Shown in pieces: positions 55,562 to 64,000 of a stretch of DNA of 64,000 nucleotides (the stretch's first letter is position 1; each line of letters begins with the position of its first letter). This stretch comes from Brachionus manjavacas (taxonomy: Eukaryota; Rotifera; Eurotatoria; Ploima; Brachionidae): the NCBI GenBank assembly GCA_019054805.1, contig JAHQIY010000002.1, positions 5,890,001 through 5,954,000 on the forward strand, written 5' to 3'. Made by a program: the position numbers and the translations under genes. The notes beneath the pieces were generated by a model, which saw nothing but the letters and a program-made list of their open reading frames with translations, was not told the DNA's origin and searched no databases.

Positions 55562-58079
55562 CAGAGACTGTCAAAATATGCTGAAAAAAAAAAATATATG
55601 CTCTAAAATATGCTCCAAAATTTATTAAAATATGCTTTGCCTTTACTTCCAATATGCTTTAAAGTTTGAAAGCATATCCTAAATATGCTTTAAATATGCT
55701 TTCTATGCTTTTAATATGCTTTATATGCTTTTAATATGCTTTATATTCTTTTAATATGCTTTATATGCTTTTAATATGCTAAATATCCATAAAAAGTTAA
55801 CGAAATTATAAAATTTGATTTTTAAATCTATATATATTTTAATTAATAAAAAAATTTAATAAAAATTACAGAATATGGTTTATTTATAGTATGTTTTTAA
55901 GAAATTTATCAAATTTCAAATTTATTGGAATTTTTTTTTAGGAATTACAGTTTGAAATAGCTTATAAAAATTAAATTAAAAAACAGAAATACAATTTTCA
56001 AATGAATTCTAGTCAGCATAATAAAGAGAATAACAAAAAACTTATTCAGAATCAGATTCAGAATCACTAAATATTAAATCATCTCTTTTTTTTCAGAGAT
56101 CGTTTTCAATTCCATTGAATTAAAATAAAAAAAATTATTAATTTTAATATTATCAGCTGTCATGTTGTAACGCTTGTCATCTAATATTGTTTTATACTTA
56201 GACAAAGCACGCTCTGAATCACACGAACAAGCGGGTACTTTAATATACCATCTCACAACATTAAAGATTCTAGGCAATCTATCTTTTTGTGAACTCCACC
56301 AATTATCTAAATTAAATGTCACATTAGGATCTCGAGGAACTAAAATGAAATCAGAGCATATTTTCAGATAAATCGGCCATTCATCAACAAGCTGGTCAAG
56401 AACGTTGGCCGGAATGTCATGCTCATTCAGATTGGTTGAGAACGTGCTTACTTGAAAAGGATCAAAAAGCCTAGCGTTCTTAAAAAATGTCATTCCAGGT
56501 TGCCCACCACAAAAAAAATACTTACCTAGCTTAGCAACTGCTCCTGTAAAAAGCATCGTTCCGAATTTATTCTCAGCAGTGTCATCGTTTTTATATAAAT
56601 CTAATTGAGCTCTAAGCCAAAAAAATAAATCGTGAATAATCTCATAGACTCTTGGAGTTGAATAATCACCGTCTTCGAATTTTAGCAATGCAAATTTAAA
56701 GCGATCACATTTCATGGCTACGAATTTAAAATGCTCCTTAATATCAACTAACTTAAAAAAATTTCCTAGTTTTATTAGAGCCAAAGTTTCTTCTTGAGAG
56801 ATTTCTTCCTTTATAAAAGACTTGATTAAATCAAAATGATTTGCAACATATTTAACAGCCTTAAACCAAGTATTCCAACGTGTCACAACTGGCGAAGGGA
56901 AAAGACATGGTTTATCGACCCCATTTGTTTTTAAATGATCAATAAATCTTTTCTTACGCTGCGAGCCCCTGGCAAAAATCGATTTCAAATTAGCTATAAC
57001 GCCATCAATATGATCTTACTTTGATCGCCAAGTTTCGCCGACAAGTGCAATTATATGTGCAAAACAAGTAATATGCATGAAATTAGAAAGAAGCGCCTTT
57101 AAAATCTTGCTATAAGCTTTTATCATGTAAGAGGCATTGTCACTAATGAATGCAACAACATTCATAAAATCAATTTTCATCTTAATAAGACTGTTGATTA
57201 CACCTCTTGCAACTGTCTCGTGATTTACTTCATTCAAAAAAATTGTTTCAATTAACTTAGGGCGGGAGTCTGTGTTTAAATCAAGTTTTATTAAAATAAC
57301 TTGAAAAACAGGTCTCGACAAAGGGTCAGTTGTTTCGTCACAGATGACACAAACTTTCGAATCTTCAAAAAATCCGACTAAGCCTTGAAACTCTTGCTGG
57401 TAAATAATCGGCAAATTGCGACGAAGTGTTGAGGAGGAAGGAATTCGAAAATCGGGCTATTTTAAAGAACAAAAATAATTGATAAAATTTTTCTATTTTT
57501 AAAATTACATTCAAATAAGTATCAAATAAGGCTTTGAAACATTTATTTTCCAACTTATGAAGTGGAATATTTGCTGAAGCAAAAGAAGTAATCAAATCTT
57601 TTACAAACTTTTCTTTCTCTTCAATTTGGTTAAAATTGAGACTTCTGCTTGCAGTAGATTCTCTATTATTAAAATTTTTGATATGCAGAGCTGTTTTTAA
57701 ATGTTGTGAGACTGAAGACTTTTTTTCGAAATCAAGCTCTATGTTGCATGCTTTACAAACCAATTTGGATCTTTTTACAGAAAGTTTATCGGATCCAAAC
57801 TCAAGGACTCTTTTAGACGGTGTAGGAGAACTAATTGGCATTTTTTAGAATTAATTTTTATTTTTAATCTAAAGAAATGTTTCAAAAATTACATGTTCCA
57901 AAAAATTAATTAAATGATCTTAAAATATGTTTTTTTTGCTTACTTCAAGCTTTATATGCTTTTAATATGCTTTAAATGCTTTTAAAATGTCTAATATGCT
58001 TAAAATTATTTATATGCTTTTTAAGACAAAATATGCGTCACAACACGTAATATGCTTAAGCATATTTTGACAGTCTCTG
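55562..58079 (-). mobile_element. hAT DNA transposon, complete ends
   Basis: 2518 bp. Perfect 21-bp terminal inverted repeats: CAGAGACTGTCAAAATATGC plus T at 55562-55582, and its complement at 58059-58079. Flanking 8-bp sequences CTTATTGT (55554-55561) and CTTATTGA (58080-58087) agree at seven of eight positions, as expected for a hAT target-site duplication. Both subterminal regions (55590-55780 and 57935-58055) are packed with TATGCTTT/TTAATATGC words, probable transposase-binding repeats. It carries one transposase gene on the minus strand. The preserved TIRs and duplication indicate a young insertion. Confidence 0.93.
56074..57841 (-). pseudogene. hAT transposase with one in-frame stop
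   Basis: Two exons: 57841-57509 and 57456-56074, intron 52 bp. The N-terminal zinc-finger-like block SKLVCKACNIELDFEKKSSV..HLKTALH has paired Cys and His as in CGGBP1/BED-type fingers. The catalytic region contains SKVCVICDETTDPLSRPVFQ (first Asp), VVAFISDNASYMIKAY (second Asp in SDNA) and ITCFAHIIALVGETW (C.AH). PVVTRWNTWFKAV is the RW motif, and PACSCDSERALSKYKTILDD with KRYNMTADNIK is the C-terminal dimerisation region with the conserved Ser-Glu-Arg. The only defect is TAA at 57016-57018 just after GETWRSK; the same frame continues through to the stop at 56074. So about 588 residues are nearly intact. Confidence 0.9.
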
Positions 58080-58599
58080 CTTATTGATGCTAAAATTAAT
58101 AAGTATAGGATAGAAAAATCAGCACATCGGGATAGAGTATTATCCATAAAATTAAAACATATGAAAATTTAACTGATGCATTTATCCTAAAATTTTATGT
58201 TAGTTGAAAATGTGATTTAACTTAACCTGTCAATGAAAAACTTTGAACATCCTGCATAAAGTTAAAATTAGTTTAAAAAATTAATGTCAGACTCTACTTG
58301 CCAAAATTTTGCAACGTTATAATTCCAAATTTTATTTCAAAGTAGAAGTTAACGATTAGAAAATCTTAATTGAAACTTTGAAATAAGAAAAACGATGAAT
58401 AAAATAGTAAAGATTAAATTTTTGGTATGGTTGAAATTGTAAATATATGTTAATAAAATAATTAATTTAATTATTAATTTAACACTTAATCTAACCTGGT
58501 TTAATAATGAGCCCTTGGTTATTAAAAGAAGATTAGTTGAAATTAGAGAGCTGCTTTTGATCTCTGATTGTAATATACTAGAAAATGAGAGGAACATCG

Positions 58600-59480
58600 G
58601 AAAAAAAAATTTAGATCTGTAAAATAAAAAAACATTTTTCTGCAAGAAAATAAACACTTGAGGAAGCTTGAGGAACTCTACTACAACAAGGACAGAGTTG
58701 AATTTTGGAAATTTATAAATGGACAAAAAAAAAAGATAGAAAATAAGGTTGATGTTAAATTATCTATAGATCAATTATTTGCTTACATCTCCAATCTTTT
58801 TTCTGATTCAAGCGATCTGAGTTTAGAGAAAAATTAATTGCAAGTAAAGTTAACTTGACTTTGAATGAATTCATTCGGGATGGGAAATTCCCTCTATTTG
58901 AGATTGATATGCTAAACAAAGTCATTGATGGATGTAAAAACTCTGAAGTTAAATGTTTTGACGACATTTCATATTCAATGATTAAAAATTTAACTGATTT
59001 TGGAATAAGGAGAGTGTTGCTAGAATTTTTTAACTAAATGGTGAAATTCAGTTTAGTTACTACTAACTTAATAATAACTTTGAAAATAAGACCTATCTTA
59101 AAAGATCCATCAAAGAAATTTGATTATGTAAATAATGTAAAACCCATATCTGTTTCTAACTGTCAATCTCAAATATTTGAAAAATTAATCTTGTTAAGCT
59201 CTCCAGGACAACTTAAGACCAGCAATTTGACCAATTTGGCTTTAAAAAAAACATCATATATTATTCAATTTTTGTTTTAAAAGAGACTATATTAAAAAAC
59301 ATAAAAAAAAAAACAGGATATAAAGTTGTCTCGCTTGACGCCGAAAAGGCTTTGGATAAAGTCTGGAGGGTCTATTCTATAAATTAATTTTAAGAATGAA
59401 TATTGACAATTGGATTTTATTAATTATATTGAATTAAATGATAAAAAATCCATTTTTCCTTTTCTGTTGAATTTTTACCA
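58600..59480 (+). mobile_element. LINE ORF2 fragment (linker and start of RT)
   Basis: Plus strand: RTEFWKFINGQKKKIENKVD, QLFAYISNLFSD, FEIDMLNKVIDGCKNSEVKC with FDDISYSMIKNL, RPILKDPSKKFDYVNNVKPI with SVSNCQSQIFEKLIL, and after a frameshift YKVVSLDAEKALDKVWR (degenerate D..KAFD). This is the expected order up to RT motif A. The sequence ends before the YADD box. Several stops; dead. Confidence 0.78.
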
Positions 59481-59559
59481 TTTTTTACTTTTTTTTACAA
59501 GAATTTACCGAAATTTATGGTGAATTCAAGGTATCGTAGCAGCACTGTATCGTTCTAAT

Positions 59560-60290
59560 CAAGTGAAAAATGATGCGATCGCAAGTATCTACAATTTCTT
59601 TTCAAACAAAGTTTAGATAATTGAGTTTAATGCTGCTTTTAATGTTGCCAAAATTTTCAATTGTGAAATCAATATTTATCAAACCATTTTCAGACTTGAT
59701 GGACTTAAAATTGAACACATTACTGAAAAAAAAATAAAAAGATAGACCCGAGAGGAAAAATGGTGTCAGAAGAGTGAGAATATCAAAAACAATCTGTCAA
59801 TTAGCGTTAAAGGTGACGTTATTTCTAGTGAGTTATTATATCTTAAGCGTTTATTTTGTTGACCAATTTCTTTATCAATCCAATTAACATTTAATCAATT
59901 TATTTAAAATTATCAGTTTTAAATTTATTTAAAATAATAAAGTTTTTTTTTGGTTTTGGAATGGTTTTGCGGTTCATTGATTCTTATAATAACAATTAAT
60001 GATGGTGTGAATACTTTAGCAAGAGAGGTGATATTTGGAATGTTTAAACGGGGAGTTGAAAAATTATTTTGATTAGACATACTCTACTTAGTTTAAGTTA
60101 CTTCACAATCAAAGTCAAAGACTAAATCATAATAAAAGATTTAGGGTGAAAAAAATTGATTTAAATATTTTTTTAATACAATTTATTCTAAACAATAAAA
60201 CAAAAAAATTTCGCTTTATTTTAGATCGGGAATAAAAAAATAAAAAGTTCGATTTACTAAATTAAATAAAAAATTAAGTTCTATTTTGTT
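59560..60290. other. Non-coding or decayed sequence
   Basis: No coherent reading frame. Probably old transposon debris between two recognisable pieces. Confidence 0.35.
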
Positions 60291-60294
60291 TTTT

Positions 60295-60782
60295 GACTTT
60301 TGTTTACTAATTTTTCTTGACTACATAATAATTCATCATAGTCTTCTTCGGTTGAATTTAATCTCTGAGTGGTCTATTTTTGCTCAACCTAGAATGAAGC
60401 CTGATGGGTTTAAATTATTTTGAGTAGATTGTTCTTAGGATCAGATCCGACTAATTGTAATGGTGGTGCACTTTTAGGTACATAAGTGTTATAACTATCG
60501 TCATGAAAGAAGTCAACGTTTAAGTTTTTCTTATCTAATTCAATATTAGGATAATTTAACCCATAATTATTTAAGGCGTAAGGTCTAAGACATTAACCTT
60601 TTTTTTAAAATCCATCTGCGCTGTTGGATCATTTGAATGTTTGAGTTTGTAAATGCAATTTGTCTATTGATTTCAATTGATTCTGTTGATAGTTGATTTA
60701 TGTCAATTGTAAATATGTTAAAATCAGTTATAGCCTCAGCAGAGTTTAGTTGGATAATGCTTGCGTTTTGACTCAATATCAA
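60295..60782 (-). pseudogene. Unrecognised decayed coding sequence in three frames
   Basis: Minus strand. First SIIQLNSAEAITDFNIFTID up to IQQRRWILKKRLMS (stop at 60585). Then, shifted one base near a run of eight As, RPYALNNYGLNYPNIELDKK, VDFFHDDSYNTYVPKSAPPL and QLVGSDPKNNLL. Finally a third stretch RLNSTEEDYDELLCSQEKLV. The composition is protein-like and the frames adjoin end to end, so it looks like one gene with two small indels. Family unknown. Confidence 0.4.
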
Positions 60783-61059
60783 TAGTAACCGAATAAAGAG
60801 AAATTTTAGTAAAAGAGAATTAATTGAATGTTTTTATGCTTTATTTGAGTTTAGTGTGTTTTTATCCTTATTAGAATGTCATTTAGCGCGAATACTCAAA
60901 TTGTTAAGTTTTATCTGATATTTTTTTTATTGTCTGTCAAAAATTTTTATTAAGAAAATACATGTGATTTTTTTTTTATGTATATAGTGTATTGACGATT
61001 TACGTCCAGAATTAAAAAAAAAAACATTTTAGTATCTGTTTTTTATTCACGTGTGTTTT

Positions 61060-61494
61060 TGCTTAATATGCTCGTCACGCACCGCTCGTCCCACGCAAAT
61101 AAGTGTCCAACCTTTATACCGATATGACCAGTGATCATTTCTCAATTGAGGCATGCATATATTTTGACTACTCAGTTATCCCTAAAACACAACCAAAGAA
61201 GCTTTACAATAAAAAAGCAAATTGGTTTTTATTCCATGAGATCCTAAAAAGTCAAAACACAGGATTAAATTCAGAAACAATTGACGTCTTTCAGGGAGAC
61301 CATTCTTGAAAAAAATTAGTAAGTTTCGATCAAAGAAAGCATCTGGAATTAAACTTACTTTAATCTCTTATAATTATTAACTTAGAACTGATGAAGAAAA
61401 AGATACCTTTTTTGGTGACTTTCTTCAAAAAACTTTTAGTCTGAATAATAATCTAATAAATCCCCAAAAAGATAGAGAAATAATGACAGTCAAT
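61060..61494 (+). mobile_element. LINE endonuclease C-terminal/linker fragment
   Basis: Plus strand: DMTSDHFSIEACIYFDYSVI and LYNKKANWFLFHEIL match the end of the LINE endonuclease and following linker (SDH.P........; ..ANW..F...L). Further on, RTDEEKDTFFGDFLQKTFSL with NNNLINPQKDREIM is the '..F...L...F' piece before the RT. It stops exactly where the Tigger-like element begins, so it was probably interrupted by that insertion. Confidence 0.65.
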
Positions 61495-61495
61495 A

Positions 61496-62869
61496 ACCGA
61501 TTATCCGAAATTTTTTTATCCGGAATCAATTTTCGGTGACAAGACCTATGTATCAAGTCCCTAAGCCTCGCAAGAACGCTAGTAAAAAAGTAACTGATAC
61601 TACGATTGCAAAACGCAAGAAGGTTGTCTCAACTTTGTTCAGCGGGAGGAGATCATCACTAAGAACAAGAATGGGAACTGCCCAAAAAAACTTGCTCTAG
61701 ATTATATGCTTGACTACGATTTACGGTATTATTGGCAAAGGTTCAGCAGAACTTAGCAAATTCAGAAACGATAATACAGACAGTGCGTTGTTTCCAGACT
61801 GGTGGAATCGATCGAACTACCAAAAGAAAGAAGACCCTCAACAAAACAGATTTGCTGTTCATCTTAAAGCACTGATCAAACGCCTGGATGATCACTGAAA
61901 TATTTAGCGAGTGGTTTCATGACTGTTTTGTCCCGAGCGTTGAAAAACATCTTATAGAGATCGGCCAAGAACCTAAAGCTGTCGTTCTTCTGGATAGTTG
62001 TGCCTGCCATCCAGATGTACTGGTTTCCAAAAACAAAAACATAAAGGTTGTAATGCTTCCTCCAAACACAACATCCATCATTCAGCCACAAGACCAAGGA
62101 ATAATCGCCTCGGTAAAGAAGCGTTTCAAAGCTCTCAAAATGTACTTTCAATCCTACCTAGTAAATAAACCAGACAGTAATCCACTTCAAGCATTCTACA
62201 ACAAATACACGATAAAGGATGTCATCTTTGTCTTAGCGTTCGTTTGGAAGTCAACTCCCACAACGACATAAAAACGAGCTTGTCACAAATTAAATATAAA
62301 CGTCGAAGTTACTGATATTGTTTTTGAGCCGACTTTATCATATCAAAACGTTATTCCAAGACACGAGATTGAGAGCTGGCTGCAGACCGAAGAAGGCGTT
62401 GAGGGTTTCGAATTAATGGACAGCGCAGGCAATATTGAACGAGTCAGAAACCCAGATAGAATTGTGAATCAGATGGAAGAGGATGAAGCCGATGAAGAAC
62501 CGCCCGTTGCAGCAGGTGACGTTTATAAGGCCGTATTATGTGCACACAACTCTCAGACTTGATTCACAAGATTGGAGGAAATTAACAAGAATAGGCTCTG
62601 TTTGATCTGCAAGTTTTCCTTCGCAACAGACAGTTTGAAGCCAGTACCTACCAATCAACAATCAGCTTTTAATATTTATTGGTCATTTTTATTCGTTCCT
62701 TACTTTTTCCTTCTGTTAATTTGTTGTTTTATTCGTTAATTGTTTCTTTGTTCTAAATTAACACTCTAAATCAATTAACACTGTGCTTACCCCTCTTTTC
62801 GTTTTCAAATCGTGTTATCCTGAAAATTTATTATCTCGAAAAGCTCGAATCTCATTCCGGATAACCGGC
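61496..62869 (+). mobile_element. Tigger/pogo-like DNA transposon, internally degraded
   Basis: Flanked by TA at 61494-61495 and 62870-62871. Terminal sequence ACCGATTATCCGAA at the left and, inverted, GCCGGTTATCCGGA at the right: 11 of 14 identical, of the CCGnTTATCCGnA type seen in Tigger elements. Inside, 61888-62271 encodes EIFSEWFHDCFVPSVEKHLI, PKAVVLLDSCACHPDVL (second catalytic Asp in LLD.C..HP) and VVMLPPNTTSIIQPQDQGII (third Asp in IQP.DQG), classic DDE_1/CENP-B-like transposase. A C-terminal acidic part (NQMEEDEADEEPPVAAGD) follows after a frameshift near 62270. The N-terminal helix-turn-helix and first Asp are missing or unrecognisable, and stops are present. Confidence 0.85.
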
Positions 62870-63119
62870 TATATGTAAGCTGATGAAAAAAAAATGATGC
62901 ATCAAAGATGAAATCAAAAAACAACTTAATTCAAGTTTTTAAATGAAAAATTTTAAGTTTCGACAATTTTGGTTTGCTTGGCTAAAGAAATTCAAATTAT
63001 TCATTTAAACACTTGATTTCTTTTGTTTTTTGAATCATCTTAGATATATCATTTTTTTTCATCATCCAAAACTCATTTTTTAGACCTATGAGCAAATCTT
63101 TAAATTAAAAAGAAATAAA

Positions 63120-63960
63120 ATTTTAACTGTCCAGTGTTGAAGATTCCAGTGATGAAGAAAACGAAATGGCTCACATCCTTTAAGTCACGAGAACTGGAAG
63201 ACTTTATGCAAAAAATTTTGCAAGATCTCAGACTAGCCAAGATTGTTTCTATTTGGTACAGTTTTGTATTGAGCACTTAAGATTTTCTGTAGTTTCGAAA
63301 TCAAAAATTCAACTCAATATTGATAATAAAATAGCAGGGGTTGTAATAAGTAATGGAAAAAAAATACTCAGTCAAAATTAAAAAAAGGTAATTTTGATTT
63401 CAATTTAGCAAACATTTTTATTTTTTGTTTAAGGACTGAAAAGTTTGTAACCGAAGCTCCAAAATTTTATAAATGTAATTTGTCTCTAAAAACAGCTAAT
63501 GAAAATGATTCAATTAAGATTTTAAAAGGAAAAAAATCTTTAAAATAATAATATTAAAATTAAAAATAAATTAATTTAGTTAATATATTTCAGTACAAAA
63601 TATCAATAGTAAAAACATTTAAACATTCATTATTTGGAATGATTTTTTTTAAGAAGTTCAATCAAGAGGCAATCAGAAATATGAGTCTAGAAAACATGTT
63701 GAAAGTATTGATTTTTCATAAGATGAACCAGAGTCACTACAAAATGAAATTCGAAATCAATTATTTGAATCATTTAAGAAAGAACTGCACGAAAAACTAA
63801 CAGTACAAAAAGAAACTTATGATAGCTTGGTGAAAGAGCTAAAAGAGTTGAAAGAAATGAAAGAGGGCTCAATTGAAAAAAAATTTGTAAAATTCCATTG
63901 ATTTAAATATATATTTATTAACAATCTTTAGGTCTATTAAGGGACTAACAAATCAAAGAC
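63120..63960 (+). other. Exon-like fragments at the right edge, unresolved
   Basis: Open stretches in plus frames. One is FCIEHLRFSVVSKSKIQLNI followed by DNKIAGVVISNGKKILS (63265-63380). Another, after a plausible intron 63389-63433, is RTEKFVTEAPKFYKCNLSLK. A third is DEPESLQNEIRNQLFESFKK followed by ELHEKLTVQKETYDSLVKEL and KELKEMKEGSIEKKF (63722-63895), a strong coiled coil preceded by a TAA. They might belong to one gene running off the window or to an inactive element. No family recognised. Confidence 0.3.
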
Positions 63961-64000
63961 GTCTACGGGACACCGCCGCATAAATGGGTTTCTAATTGTT

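Larger units (their letters stand above)
55418..58206. repeat. Older palindromic element split by the hAT insertion
   Basis: CAACTAACATAAAATTTAAG... at 55418-55466 is the reverse complement, with few mismatches, of 58159-58206. Shared pieces are CAACTAACATAAAATTT and ATCAGTTAAATTTT. Removing the 2.5-kb hAT leaves a palindromic element of about 270 bp, like the other hairpin elements in the window. Confidence 0.7.

Noticed and set aside
55600..55790. Short regularly repeated TATGCT words considered as a CRISPR-like array
   Set aside because: No fixed-length spacers, eukaryotic context, and the same words recur at the other hAT terminus.
58349..58726. 125-codon minus-strand frame
   Set aside because: Lies opposite a recognisable LINE fragment and has hydrophobic AT-rich composition only.

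Overview
The window is AT-rich nuclear DNA (about three quarters A+T by eye) from an animal. Protein-coding genes are split by very short introns, mostly 43-60 bp, with GT..AG ends. An axonemal outer-arm dynein heavy chain, OSCP1 and the polarity scaffold PALS1/Stardust indicate a ciliated metazoan with polarised epithelia. Small introns, low GC and dense, mostly decayed mobile DNA would fit a small invertebrate such as a monogonont rotifer; the taxon is an inference, not something the sequence proves.

Layout. 1-4200 (-): N-terminal tail half of a DNAH5/DNAH8-type dynein heavy chain. 6415-7843 (+): OSCP1, head-to-head with the dynein. 8.5-16.3 kb: a transposon graveyard holding two hAT remnants, two LINE reverse-transcriptase pieces, hairpin elements, and the 5' half of a LINE with ORF1 and endonuclease. 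17302-21443 (-): PALS1/MPP5, whose first intron is 1.7 kb against about 50 bp elsewhere. 21.4-26.2 kb: long non-coding stretch with relics of PALS1 exon 1. 26229-27839 (+): an eight-span membrane protein, perhaps XK-related. 27958-29493 (-), 37176-38539 (-) and 41656-42600 (+): three members of a proline-rich family, two of them recent duplicates. 30.7-36.6 kb: LINE pieces, a Ty3/gypsy pol remnant and a hairpin element. 39394-40485 (+): ribokinase. 43.3-45.8 kb: two long-inverted-repeat elements. 46736-47146 (+): C22orf39/PANTS-like twin CX9C protein. 47191-47792 (-): unrecognised gene with a frame break. 49107-50188 (-): cyclic-nucleotide-binding-like protein. 51187-53205 (+): MINPP1-type phosphatase. 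55.4-58.2 kb: a nearly complete hAT transposon nested in an older palindromic element. 58.6-62.9 kb: LINE pieces and a Tigger/pogo-like element. 63.1-64 kb: unresolved exon-like fragments.

How it fits together. Dynein and OSCP1 are both linked to cilia and are divergently arranged, so they could share a 2.2 kb promoter interval. The proline-rich family is local: an older diverged copy (42 kb) and a recent 1.1 kb duplication (28 and 38 kb) whose copies have different ends. The rest is unrelated housekeeping genes between layers of mobile elements. I found no CRISPR array, rRNA or convincing tRNA. No single undescribed operon-like system is visible. The most novel items are the proline-rich gene family, the nested and long-inverted-repeat elements, and the apparently motor-less dynein tail.
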